In this document: positions 37,486 through 51,018 of the stretch, one piece after another
Position numbering within the stretch: the stretch's first letter is position 1
Layout of the letters: the number at the start of each line of letters is the position of its first letter
From: Lota lota
Lineage: Eukaryota; Chordata; Actinopteri; Gadiformes; Lotidae
Direction: 5' to 3'
Assembly: GCA_026745465.1 (NCBI GenBank)
Contig: JACYXH010000575.1
Location: 156,001 to 220,000, forward strand
DNA: 64,000 bases
Program-made: the position numbers and the translations under genes
The notes under the pieces: model-generated
Told to the model about the DNA's origin: nothing
The model's database searches: none
The model's input: only the letters and a program-made list of their open reading frames with translations

Positions 37486-40400
37486 TCACACCTGGGTCTC
37501 CAGTCCGCTGAGTTTGGGGGTGAGGATGCGTGGCGTGACCCCAGAGTTGAGGTCGCGCTCAAACTCCAGCAGCTGGCCCATGAAGTTGAGGTTGGGCGAG
37601 ACCACGGGCCGGCGGCCGCGCACGTACTTGTAGGCGTCCGTCATGGTCATGAGCGTGTGCTTCATCAGGTAGGCGATGACCACGGTGGCGGAGCGCGACA
37701 CGCCCGCCTGGCAGTGCACCAGCACCCCCTTCCCGGTCTGGTGCGCCTCCTCTGTTAAACAAACAGACCACAACAAACACGCGCTACGTCACGCCTCTAA
37801 AAAGTGTGTGGGGGGGGGGGGGGGGGGGGGGGGGGGGGGCTGTGATTTGAGTGTCATTTGGTAGAAATGCCATTCGTCGGCCATCACTGAGTGAAATGCT
37901 CACAGGTGCGTGAATGCAACACTTTGTGAAGGATAACGTGGTGACTTTTCGACCTGGACCCTATTTCCTCATCGTTTTGGGTCTAAGCGGGACCAGTACG
38001 GACGACCATTTTGGACACTGGCCCAGTATTTGCGCGACAAACGCTTCAGCCGTCAGCCATGAAGCGGGCTGCGATGTAACCCCTTTGGGGGGGTGCAACA
38101 GCGCACCGTCGACGTACGTCCTCTAAAAGTTGACTGTTATTATAAGTGTCTTGACAACATTATGGAAAGGATGCCTACAGAGAAATACAACTTTTGTCTC
38201 TACCTTTCGCTAGATGGGTGCGACAGCGTGTGGGGAATAGGGTGGATAAAAGCGTCTCCGAAACGAGAGCGACGATTCGAAGCGTGGCTAATCGGAGTCT
38301 GATTGTCTGGATAATTGACGCTGAAGCATCGCCGTAACAACTGGTGATAAGGATAGTCTAGAGGTCAGAATGCTCATCTCCCAGCGGGAAAGGTGCTGGA
38401 TTTCGCCTCCCCGATGTCCGTGGTATCCCTGTCTGCATTCTCGCCCAGCGTGCCCGCGAACCCCCCGCTGAACGACCTGGGGGTCTGAATGACAAAAGCC
38501 CTCCCCCTGAACGCCCGAGCGGTCACGGCGGTGAGCGCACTGAGGCGTTGCGTTACCGTGCCTACCGATGAACTCAAACGCCTCCTCGAAGTACTGCTGC
38601 AGGTTCTGCCTGCTGTTGTCGGTGGCGGGCAGCCGCTTGTAGCGCACCAGGCCGGTGGTCACGTGGTACAGCGGCAGGTGCGTGGTCACGTTGACCACGA
38701 AGCCCACGTTGAGGCGCAGGAGCAGGTCCAGGTCCTGCGCGTCCCGCTCGTTGCCTAGGAACAGGAAGGGCAGGACGGCGCTGACGACGGCGTTCTCGGC
38801 GTCCGGCGTCACGGCGCCCTCGTCCGACAGCGAGGCGGGAAGCGACGAGGACAGAGGGAGGGAGAGGTGCACTGTGGGTGAGGAAAGGACGCAAGGCGGG
38901 TGGGGGTGGGGGGGGGGGGGGGGGGGGGGGTGGTGGAGAGGCAAATACATTCAGTGGATCAGATGGTATTCAAATAATAACGATAAGAGCAGTTACACAA
39001 GAGAACTACAGGAGAGAATATGGAATTGATATATAATTAGTCATAGATCTGGTAGTGTTGGTGGTGGTGGTGGTGGTGGTGGTGGTGGTTTGCGTCTGGA
39101 ACTTTCCATGAATCAAAACACGTTTCATTAGAAGATAGAGACACGCCTTTAGATCGTATCCATGTTGTTCACTTTTACTGATGGATATACTAGGATATAC
39201 TAGGATTGCGCTGAACAGGTTGTGTTTAAAATACGAAACGATGAACTAGGACAAGAAAGCGACCTATACACTGGGACTAGGAAGGGGATCCTGACCAAGT
39301 CGGTGGCCAGCGTTTGTTCGAGAGCAGCGAGCGCGTCTTACGTCGGCGGTTCTCCTCGTCCTGGTCACGGTTCAGCGAGTCGAGGACCAGGTGGAGCGAC
39401 TGGGCGGAGGGCAGCGAATGCCCGCCCTCCCTCTCCCGGTCTCTCTGCCGGGGTCTGGGCTTGACGATGAGCGTTCCCGGGTTGGACTGCGGGGGAGAGA
39501 AGGAGACGGGGGACTGCGGTGGCGAGGGCGAGCGCCGGCGATACGCCATGTCGTCGTACTCCCCCGCCCCCCCCGCCGCGTCTCCGTCTTTGTTCAGCAG
39601 CCTCTTCAGGGAGCTGTGCCCGTCCTCCGCGCCCGACGACCCGCCGCCGCCGCCGCCGCCCATGAAGTCCAGGGCGGCCATCTTGCCCTGCCACAGGCGC
39701 CGCCGGCCGGCGTGGTCGGTCAGGTGGGCGTGGCTGGACTCCCGGAGGTTCTGGCAGTCCAGCAGGGCCATGCCTCCTCCTCCGCCTCCTCCTGGGGTGG
39801 TGCCGGTGGTGCCGTTCTGGCCGCCCCGGCTCATGCAGGACGGCCCCACGGGGCCCATCCCGGCGCCGCCGGGGCTGTTCTGCTGGCTGCGGGAGTGGCT
39901 CATCTTCCTGGCCAGCTCCTCGGGCCAGATGGTGCGCACGCTGTAGTCGTCGTCGTCCGACTGGGGGAAGACGCCGGCCTGAGGGTGGGGGTGGGCCGCT
40001 CCCCCGACTCCCCTCCCCGGGGGCTTGCTCCGGCGGGGGTTGAAGGTCACCACGATGGGGTCGCTGCTGCAGTAGCTGCAGGTGGAGCTGGCCGTCTGGC
40101 TGGCCTTGGGGTCGCAGCCCGTCACGCAGCTGTGGATGGGCAGGCACCCGCCCACCAGCCGCTTGCGCAGCATGGCGGGGCTCTCGAAGGGGCCCGCCTC
40201 GGAGGAGCACGACACGCACGCCAGCGGCTTGAGGAGGCTGGGCCGGCAGTCGGACGCCGTGCTGTTGGAGGAGGAGGTGTTGGAGGTGGTGGAGAGGCAG
40301 CCCCCCAGGCTCCTCAGGCCCATGGCCCGGCCGGCCGCGCCGCTCCGGCCCGCCCGGCCCGCGGCGGTCTGAACGCAGGAGAACGAGGAGGACGGACTCC

Positions 40401-41457
40401 CGCCGCCGCCGCCGCCGCCGCCGCCGCCCTGACAGCCCCGGCCGAAGCCCTTGCGGCGCACCAGCTCCCAGCAGCCGCAGTTGAAGGGGTAGGAGAGGTC
40501 TACGGTGCAGGTGTGGTCGGGGCTGGGGAACCCCCCGACGCCCGAGGAGCCGGGGGAGAGGGGCAGACCATGGAGGATGGGGGGCCGGGGGCGGCGGTGG
40601 TCCTGGCCCGCGGAGGCCGAGCGGAAGGACGAGGGGTTGAGGGGAGGGGAGGAGGCGGGGTAGCTGGGGTTCAGGACGGAGGCATGGGGCAGGGCCACCG
40701 GGTGCTGGAGGCCCGGCAGCAGGCTGCTGGGGTTCTGGTGGGCCGTTCCCAGTTTGTTGCTCTTCCTGCTCCCGCCCAACGATGTCTCGCGATCGCCCCT
40801 GGGGAGGAATCCCGGAGCGCCGTCGGCTTTCTCCTTCTCCCTCCTGGGTATGCTGTGCTGCTGATACTGGGCCGGCACGAACTGCAGTCCGCCGCCGTGG
40901 TTCTGCCGCTGACCCCGCTGCTCGCCGCCCGCCGCCTTCCTCTCGGCCTCTCGGTCCGGATGCAGCGAGACGCGCTTCCCGCCTTTGCCTCCTTTGAGGC
41001 TCCCGCCGCGCCTCGGAGAGTGACCCTCGCCGTTCCCGGCGCCCGCCTCCAGTGACACCGTGATGTCGACGGCGTGCGTGTGCGAGGGCAGCCGGGGCCC
41101 CAGGGTCACCGTGCCGTTGCTGTGGCGATGGCTAGGGTCGTAGCCGGCGGTCACCAGCGGCGACGACGACGACACCAACACCACCGGCGGGTCGGGCTGG
41201 AGCTTGGGCGCGCGCCACAGACGGCGCCTGCATTCCAGGCTCAGGGAGCCGCAGGAGTAGGGGGAGAGGTGGGGCGGCTGCAGGTACGAGGACGCATGGA
41301 AGAGCCCCCCGTTGGCGCAGGACGGCGGCAGCGGCGGCGGCGGGCGGGAGGGGTAGCGGGGGAGGCCGGGCGAGGGGGAGGAGGACGCCTCGCAGAGAGA
41401 GAGGTTCTTGGGGCGCTGGAGGAGCACTATACGCTCGTCGAGAGGGAGGGGAGGCAT
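37486..41457 (-). CDS. dusp10: Dual-specificity phosphatase 10-like (MKP5-like), three coding exons, unusually long N-terminus
   Basis: MKP5 dephosphorylates and inactivates JNK and p38 MAP kinases. Exons 41457-39342, 38871-38566 and 37751-37486 join in phase (1, 1) to give 895 residues, against 482 in human. The start [10 protein letters not shown] matches the MKP5 N-terminus. Residues about 507-690 match the MKP5 rhodanese/MAPK-docking region ([28 protein letters not shown]), but the segment that should lie between LLDC and GRRR is shortened and diverged, and a poly-Gly insert precedes LLDC. The catalytic domain is complete: [22 protein letters not shown] (general acid Asp) and HCQAGVSR with Cys821 and Arg827. 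The end [16 protein letters not shown] is the MKP5 signature. The extra length is Gly, Ser, Pro and His-rich DNA-driven expansion in exon 1, whose first part is very GC-rich. Confidence 0.85.
37808..37840. repeat. Poly-G run of about 32 in dusp10-like last intron
   Basis: GTGTGTGGGG... continuing as pure G for over 30 bases, 57 bases upstream of the last exon on the minus strand, where it is a poly-C tract near the acceptor. Confidence 0.9.
38236..38440 (+). mobile_element. SINE fragments in dusp10-like intron
   Basis: GGGTGGATAAAAGCGTCTCC (38241-38261) is a SINE tail. At 38350-38430 GATAGTCTAGAGGTCAGAAT, CTCATCTCCCAGC and CCCCGATGTCCG resemble the tRNA-like head at 27446. Two degraded elements are likely. 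Confidence 0.5.
39057..39090. repeat. (GGT)n microsatellite
   Basis: About eleven GGT units in the first dusp10-like intron. A run of G at 38908-38931 lies nearby, close to the exon 2 acceptor. Confidence 0.9.
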
Positions 41458-41880
41458 CTGGCACTGGGGGAAGCTGGAGGAGGAGGAGGAGGAGGAGGAG
41501 GAGGAGGAGGAGGAGGAGGAGGAGGAGGAGGAGGAGGAGGGATGAGGAATGATGATGGTGGTGGTGGAGGAGCAACAAGAGAAGGAAGGATGAGGAGGAG
41601 CAGAATGTGGGAGGGGGAGGTGGAGGAGGAGGAAAAAGAGGAGATGGAGGAGATGGAGGTGGAGACGATGATGATGATGGTGGTGGAGGAGCAACAAGAG
41701 GACGGAAAGAAGGTGGAGAAGAATGTGGGGGAGAAGGAGAGGGAGAAGGAAGGTGGAGGAGGAGAAGAGCAGAGGGGAGGGGGGAGGGGGGAGGGAGGAA
41801 GAGGAGGATTAGAAGGAGGTGGCGGAGCAGGAGGAGGGGTGGGGGTGGAAGATGGGGAGCAGAAGAAGAAGAAAGATACA
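41458..41880. repeat. Polypurine tract upstream of the dusp10-like ATG
   Basis: About 400 bases of almost pure G/A on the + strand, including a (GGA)n run at 41474-41541 just before the ATG and GATGGAGGAGATGGAGGTGG-type repeats. In the minus-strand mRNA this would be a CU-rich 5' UTR. Confidence 0.8.
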
Positions 41881-43121
<1,241 letters not shown>

Positions 43122-43292
43122 TTAGAAGACGTTTTTATCCAAAGCAACACCCAGTGAAAACAGATATGTGCTAGTAAGGAGCAGCTAGGGTTCAAGCATC
43201 TTGCCCTACAGGCTAGGCTGTGGAAATGGGGAATCATACCCAGAACCTTTCAGAGTCTTTGAATCCAACACCCTTGCCTCTACACTATATAA
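43122..43292 (-). mobile_element. tRNA-derived SINE, minus orientation
   Basis: On the minus strand: TAGTGTAGAGGCAAGGGTGT (A-box), GGTTCTGGGTATGATTCCCC (B-box), CCTAGCCTGTAGGGCAAGAT and tail TTGCTTTGGATAAAAACGTC. Head and tail are both recognisable. Confidence 0.65.
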
Positions 43293-43371
43293 CCTCTGTT
43301 GAAATTCGACCAGAGTTTATTTAGATGTGTATCTCACAGATATGACTCACAGATTATTATAGGGTTCAAAT

Positions 43372-43495
43372 GGCTCCTATTTTATCACCCCATTTGAAAA
43401 GATACCCTCGGTCAAATGATCTGGGGGGGGGGAATTCCCACTTGTGATGTCACTACAGGGTAGATCAGGACCTGGTGCTGAAATAACGGCCCTTT
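43372..43495. mobile_element. MITE copy
   Basis: GGCTCCTATTTTATCACCCC ... ACTTGTGATGTCACTACAGG, GTAGATCAGGACCTGGTGCT, ending CGGCCCTTT. Same family as 44839, with an internal deletion. Confidence 0.55.
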
Positions 43496-43690
43496 AACGA
43501 AGAACCAATAGAATCTGTCTCTCTCTCAGGGTCAAACACTGATTGGTTGTGAGGGGTTAGGGACACGGGAACATGTCACCACAACATCAGTTTAGCGGTG
43601 GGGGGTGGGTGGGTGGGTGGGTGAGAGGACAGGATGTGACATCACGGACGTCAAATCATGGGACCACACCGGTACCAAGGTGTGTAGGGT

Positions 43691-43884
43691 GGAGGGGGGG
43701 GGGGGGGGGGGGGGGGGGTATGCACGGCACGACAAAACAGGCTCCACGCCAACGCTCATTCGATACCGACCCATGGGGGGCGCAGACCACGCGTGTCCGT
43801 GCAGAACGCCCGGCGACGGGAGGCTCATTGTCGTGGGAGTTTTTTTCAGCGCCGCCTGTGGTGATAGTGGGGGAGGGGTGGGTT

Positions 43885-43932
<48 letters not shown>
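43691..43932. repeat. Two long poly-G runs
   Basis: G runs of about 25 (43693-43718) and about 40 (43889-43932, after 12 T). Strong G-quadruplex potential; also common places for assembly error. Confidence 0.85.
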
Positions 43933-43934
<2 letters not shown>

Positions 43935-44838
43935 GTTACATGTGACCCAGTTTTAGCGTGATGAAGATGAGGACGGAAGTCACCACGGCGTCGGTCACGC
44001 TTGGCCCGTGCAGCCGTCCTCCTCCGTTCACTCTTTCACCTCAGCCTCCAGGCCGCGTGGTCACACCGTTACCGCCGTCACCGTCAAGGTGGCGTGGGAT
44101 TTGTAGTCCTTTCGGGATTTGTAGTCCTTTAGGGGTTTGTAGTGTTGTCGTTTGACGATGCCGCGTGACAAACAGAATCGGGAACTCTTTGAACATCGTA
44201 ACGAACCTTAGTTGAATCACATACTCGCAGTAGATATTGGCAGCAGTATAATGTACTTGTGCTCGCATAGTATGATGGATTACATCACTGTAATTACACC
44301 GTGGCTAATTATAGCGATGTAAAGCAACTGTTAAAACAACAACACTGATTCATGGAAGAACGATTTGTCTCCACAACAAACATAGGATGGTGGGAGTCAG
44401 ATAGAGAAGAGACCCAGCAATATTATATACGCCAGATGTTACATTGGTACAAAAAAAGCTAAATACATCTTTGACAGCCCCAAGAAAATATTTCTCCCCT
44501 CCCCTGATTACTGAGTTAAAAGCGCGAAGATCCCTTGGACTCCAACCTCATTGACTAAACGATTGTACGAAGCGTTCCCCTGGGTTGTATGGATATATGG
44601 ACTGGTTGAGAGCTCCCCGTTGACAACGTGTCTAACTGTTTTATGAAGGCATACAATCTATGGTTTATTATGGTGTTTACACAAGGGAGCGTTGGAGAGA
44701 GTTTCTTAGCCTATATGTGCTATCTGTCTGCACTGGGATTGCTTTGAGATGGATGTATCCTCAACCTCAAGTTAATTACTGACTCTGGAGCATAAAGTGA
44801 GCAGAGCTTCTGTTCTGATGGGAGTGAAAAGACTGTTT

Positions 44839-45123
44839 AAAGGGCCTTTATATTGCCACATGGTGGGCTGTTGATTTGCCGTCACAAGCCATTTCAAAAT
44901 CCACCCCATAGTGGCATCCCAAGGGGTTGTGTCCACCCAGACGTATGATGGGTTAGAATAGATAGACCTACCGGCCTACCCAATGGACTGTGCCAACTGG
45001 TAGGCTGCTCTACCCATCATACATCTGGGTGGACGCTGCCATGTGTGATGTCACAAACAGGTCGATTTGGAAACGGCTTGTCGCGACTCATCAACATCAC
45101 AACTGGTGGTATAGTAGACGCCC
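44839..45123. mobile_element. Full-length palindromic MITE, about 285 bp
   Basis: Ends AAAGGGCCTTTATATTGCCA and GGTGGTATAGTAGACGCCC (decayed). Internal arms TGTCCACCCAGACGTATGAT (about 44930) and ATCATACATCTGGGTGGACG (about 45016) are inverted repeats, as are CCTACCGGCCTACCCA/ CTGGTAGGC, so most of the element can fold on itself. No open frame. Best-preserved member of the family in this window. Confidence 0.75.
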
Positions 45124-46389
45124 ATGACGTGGACCTTGTCTCGGTCGATCCCAGTAACAGCAGGATCGTCCGATAAGCGTTTGATATTAGATTATCCCTA
45201 ATAGAGTGAAGACTGCTTTAAGTGACTGAGATGCCTTTCTACCTGAGTCAGTCTCCACAGTGAGAGGTGCATCTGTGAGGTTGCATGCTAAGTCAAGGCG
45301 AGTTCATGTCTTCATCATGACAGAGACAGTGCAGGACAGTCTAAAAGACCTGGATAGGCCCATATATGATGTATGTCATGCTTCTGACTAAAGATGACTG
45401 AATGAATATGTCAAAGTAAGGAATTCATTTATCACCTGATTGCTTTGTTTTCATTAGTATGCATTACATTTCTCTTAATATTTTCCTTATCATTTTTTAT
45501 TATATAATGTTTTAGATTTAATATTTTTAGTTCTCACAAAACAATTTCAAAACGGAACCACACGATGCTCTTGAGTTTTACCTTGATAGGCGCGTGGGTG
45601 TTGGGAAATATTGAAATGACTGGGATACCTTTAATACCTCTACAGCACTAACATGAGCTAAATCCATGGGCAGGGTTGAGCACTTAAGATGAGGGATTTC
45701 TAATCTTTCAATGTGCCAAGAACGAGGTCTGAGAGCTTATGCTAAGTAGACCCCCTATAGCCCCCTATGGAAGTGTTTGACTAACCCTGTTTAACAAAGT
45801 GGTGGTTATAATGAACGTTATGTAAGCGGGAGTGTGTATGGACGGTGGTTCATGTTGACGAATGACGCCGACAAGGAACAAAAGTAACAGTCTGGCTCCA
45901 CGGCTATTTTCAGATCTCTGATTTTCTACAACAAACAACCAAAAGAGTTATCTTGGAAACCGCGGAGAGGAAAAGGACCAGGAGTTCTAATTCTGCACAG
46001 GAACGTGAGCCTGTCAGCTTCTGAGAAATAGGTTTTTGTGAGTCAGGTAATCACGTCGAACATGAATAACAACCAACGGTATGAACTAAGAAGTCTGTGT
46101 CTATATATAGAGGCCTGGATGCCAGATTATTGTTTGCTGGGGTGATATCAGGTTAGCTTGGCTCCCTGCCAGTCAATATGCTGATCTGGCTCCCAGTCTT
46201 CAGTACAAAGCAAGCGTCTTTATGAGTGTAAATAATAACCCAAACATGGAATAACTGAGAGGAAGTGCTGGGCACAGAGAGGCCATCTTGAGAGCTGTGT
46301 GTTCCCTGGTGTCGGAGCACCCAGAGAGATGGGTGCTCTGAAGACGGCTAGACCCCCCCTCTGACCGGTACGAGTTCTGACATGGCTCG

Positions 46390-46570
46390 GCTCGCTACCT
46401 CGGGATGATGTAACGGTGCCGCCGTGTCGCCATGTACTGATGCGATGTCACAACGAAATGACGTAACGACGTCGGGACCTGCTGATGCACTGATGATGTC
46501 ATGACGTAACGATGATGAAGTGATTTCATGATGTAATGATAGGGATGTGACGACGCCACGATTCACAGCG
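46390..46570. repeat. Degenerate repeat rich in ATGACGTAACG motifs
   Basis: GATGTAACGG, AATGACGTAACGACG, CATGACGTAACGATG, TGATGTAATGATAGG and GATGTGACGACGCC follow one another at about 25-50 base spacing. TGACGTAA is a CREB/ATF-like half-palindrome. Confidence 0.5.
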
Positions 46571-47380
46571 AGGATGACCGCACGTGCAACTGGAATTTCT
46601 ACTGTCGGTTGTACTGTAACGTTGTCAATGACCGCAGTAGTACCCTGAAAATGGGTGGTTGTGATTAGCGTTTTTTTTTTTTTAAAGGATAACACATACT
46701 ATTAAACTGTGACACATGAACACAAAACGATGACGATAATAACATTGTTTGAGTTTCTGTTGACTTCTATCTTTTTCACACTGTTCCCGTATTGCGTTTT
46801 CCATCCCGTTAGGAATCAGAAGTACACCCGAGGAAGAACCCTATCCTAACGTTACGTCCAAGCATCAACAGGAGACGCGGCAAAACCTTCGACAGTAGCA
46901 CTACAGGGCGTTGGGCCTCATGCGCTGAACACATGTCAACAGGGTGTCGGTCGGGCCGGTGTTGATTTCACTCCGTGGTTCTGCTGGCTTCAGCTATAAA
47001 CGCACGCCCAGAGGTGGTGGTTTCAGGTAGACACACAGCAGGCCCAATTACCACACACAAGCCCACGGACCCGATCAAACCGAAATAGACATCGTCTTGC
47101 ATTACCCTGACAGACACGGCGGTGTATTTTACACCACACACACAACGATCCCCAGCCCGTGTATGGAGTTGTGCTGAATTAGGTGTCAACAACAGAACCC
47201 GTTTACTCCCAACAACTGGACCACCATCATGGGCCACTGGGGTCTTATGATGGCATGTCACTAGCAATAGAATGCATGTGTTGTTTGAAACATGATGTTC
47301 ACGTGATTATATATATATATACTATATATTATTTGTACGTTAAATATCCGGATCAGACATTGAGATGGACTGAACGTTAT

Positions 47381-47423
47381 CCCCCCCCCCCCCACCCCCC
47401 CCCCCCCCCCCCCCCTCCCCCCC
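47381..47423. repeat. Poly-C tract
   Basis: About 40 bases of C with single A and T interruptions. Confidence 0.9.
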
Positions 47424-48212
47424 TATCTGTCTGTTGTCGGCTACACTGCGTCACGCTTGATTCCGCTAGATGGCGCACTACTTGGACAGTTTATCGCCGT
47501 CTTGGGGCAGCATCTCTGAACTTAGACAATGATCAACAACAGAGGAATGAAAGGCCAGGCCAGTGTATGGTTGCTTGTCTGGCCTATGACCGTCACGTAG
47601 GCCTATGTCTGGATAAACATGGCTTATTTTGTGTTCTGCAATAGTCTATTTGATCAACATGGCCGGTGTAGCTTAGGCTTTAAAAAATATACACATCGTC
47701 TGATTCCAACTATCACGTTTAAACAAAAACCCACGGATGGCTGTGAACCGAATTACCCAAATTACCCGAACGCGCAGTCTCACACCAGAACGCGTGTGTC
47801 ACATTTGGTTTGTCGTGTGAGTAGCGTTTAGATATAAATCAGTCTATTCCCAATGCAGCCTAATCAACAGGGTCAAAATGTCCAAAACCACAATGTTGAT
47901 ATTGTCAGAATACGCCGTGGTTACATGTTACAACGGCGCACACAATTAAGCGACCGTTAACTGTCTGGTGATGCGTGTGAGACATAGCCTACAATTTGGC
48001 ACGTAGTCCTATAGGCCCACAGTGGGCTACAAACGACTGGTCAATGAATAAAATAGAAGATCACTTACATCAGGTATGGCAGTTCCGTAGTATATTCATA
48101 ATTTATATTCAGCCGAGGAGCATTCCGTATCCCTCGGCTTCCCTGAGCTGGACAGCATCAGCAGCATTTGGTATGCTCCAGATGTGTGTAACATCTACCA
48201 GTAAACTCGTGT

Positions 48213-48218
48213 GTGTGT

Positions 48219-48272
<54 letters not shown>

Positions 48273-48330
48273 CGTCTTTGTGCAAGTATAAAATAGATCG
48301 CGTAAGCTACAAAATATATATATATATATA
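48213..48330. repeat. (GT)n followed by (TA)n
   Basis: GT repeat to about 48270 and TA repeat at 48314-48331. Confidence 0.9.
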
Positions 48331-48487
48331 TAATAAGGTATAGGCTATATAAAATGTAAATAGAAAAGATTTTGCTAAATCAATGCCTCCCCTTGCTATG
48401 AAAAGTGCTTGGCCAACTCGCGTTATGTTGAAGTGTCATTCTGCTCTACGCTGCTGGCGAGAGGAGAGGGGTGGAAATGATGGGTGT

Positions 48488-48623
48488 TTAGATCCCAGAG
48501 TCCGAACGTACAGTGGGCGGCACCTCTCGCCGTTATCAGCCAATCAGAGGTGCCGCCCACTTTATGTTCCGATCAGTGATTTGCTCATGTTTGCTTACTG
48601 TACGTTCGGACCTTGGGATCTAG
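48488..48623. mobile_element. Palindromic MITE-like element with nested inverted repeats
   Basis: Outer arms 48488-48513 and 48598-48623 (GATCCCAGAGTCCGAACGTA against its near-perfect complement TACGTTCGGACCTTGGGATC). Inner arms AGTGGGCGGCACCTCT (48512-48527) and AGAGGTGCCGCCCACT (48546-48561) are perfectly complementary. No coding capacity. Unrelated in sequence to the AAAGGGCCC family. Confidence 0.7.
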
Positions 48624-48821
48624 ATGCTACCGTTGAAAACTATGGGAGGCGTGGCCTATTCTCTACAGTAGATGACATCATCCCCAACCAATGGATAATA
48701 AACATTGGATAAAATGGTCCGTTTTTTAATTCGATGCTACCAAGCTTAAGATTTAAAAAGCTTAAAGGAAAAATTCTTGAGTTGCTGTAGGCTAGTATTT
48801 TTTGAGTAGTGAATGACAGAT

Positions 48822-48826
<5 letters not shown>

Positions 48827-48859
<33 letters not shown>

Positions 48860-49044
48860 GAGGGAGGGAGGGAGGGAGGGAGAGAGAGAGAGAGAGGGTG
48901 TTAGATGGAGAAAGAGAGTGTGTGTGTGTGTGTGTGTGAGCGAGACAGAGAGTGTGTCTGTGTGTGTGATTGTCTGCGTGTGTGTATGTGTGTGAGCGAG
49001 ACAGAGAGAGTGTGTCTGTGAGAGCGAGAGAGAGCGTGTGTAAT

Positions 49045-49110
<66 letters not shown>

Positions 49111-49260
49111 TGTGTGTGTGTGGTTGATTTGATTTGTTAAAATGCAGCACCTACTTCTCAGGGTTTGTCGAACACTAGGGAGATTGTGTGTGTGCGTGTG
49201 TCTGCCTGAGTGTGTGGGTGTTTGTGTGTGGGTGAGTGAGTGTATGAGTGTGTGTGCATG
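48827..49260. repeat. Compound GT/GA/GGGA repeat
   Basis: Alternating (GT)n, (GGGA)n and (GA)n blocks, including (GA)n at 49064-49108, interrupted by short unique sequence near 49130-49180. Confidence 0.9.
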
Positions 49261-49898
49261 CATACAAAAGTGTCGGATTCCTACGTGGGTGTATGTAATA
49301 TGTTTCTAATTCAATCCTTCAAGCATAAATTGTAGAGACAGTTGCATTTATATATATATATTTATATATATATATCTTATACAAATGTATGGATCTCAAA
49401 GCCTTGAGATGCACAATGTGGATTGACTTAAATTTAAATCGTAGGGCCGTATAATATTTGATCAACAATATCATATTTGAATGTAATATTTGCTTTATAT
49501 AATTATATATATTATATAGAATTAATATAAATAATAATATAATAATATATATTAATAATTCAAATTAATAATAATAGAATTAATATATATATATATATAT
49601 AATATTTATTTAAATATTTGCTTGTCCAACAAGACATTCATAACGTTGTGCCCGCCTGTTAGCAGCCTTATCGTAGCCGCGCTGAGGCTAATAAAAACTT
49701 AATAAAACACACACATCTACTTAAAGCCCTGCTAACGTCTCTCCGTCCCCATCCCAGTGTATGACGAAGGCCTCACACACAGCAGCCTAGCATTAGCCAG
49801 GAGGTAGAGGAAGAAGCTTATTGTATTGTATCAGAAGCCATGAATTATGTATTTCACCTGAATACTCCTAATATACATTTTACATTGCATGTATGTGT
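49261..49898. other. AT-rich spacer, no gene seen
   Basis: Very AT-rich with TATATA runs (49351-49375, 49580-49602). No exon signal. Confidence 0.5.
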
Positions 49899-50166
49899 AG
49901 GTGTGTGTGTGTGTGCCTGTGTGTGTGTGTGTGTGTGCGTGCCTGTACGTGTGTGTGTGTGTGCCTGTGCCTGTGTGCGCGCGTGTGTGTGTGTGACTGT
50001 GCGTGTGTGCCTGTGCGCACGCGTGTGTGTGTGCCTGTGAGTGTGTGTATGCCTGTGCGTGTGTGCGCGCGCACGCGTGCCTGTGTGTGCATGTGTGTGC
50101 CTGCGTGTGTGTGTGTGCCTGTGAGTGTGCGTGTGTGTGCATGTGCGTGTGTGTGTGTGTGTGTGT
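49899..50166. repeat. Imperfect (GT)n with CCTGT and GCGC interruptions
   Basis: GTGTGTGTGCCTGTGTGTGT-type units with GCGCGC patches. Six-frame Cys-Val frames here are artefacts. Confidence 0.9.

Positions 50167-51018
<852 letters not shown>

Larger units (their letters stand above)
45124..48212. other. Intergenic sequence, no gene seen
   Basis: No exon is recognised. Contents: a cluster of TGACGTAA/ATGATGT motifs (46390-46560), a TCTATATATAGAGG palindrome (46099-46113), a poly-C tract of about 40 with two interruptions (47381-47418), and TA repeats near 47310. Confidence 0.45.

Noticed and set aside
39391-41055. 554-codon open frame on the + strand
   Set aside because: Antisense shadow of the GC-rich dusp10-like exon 1; the minus-strand frame has clear MKP5 landmarks and matching splice phases.
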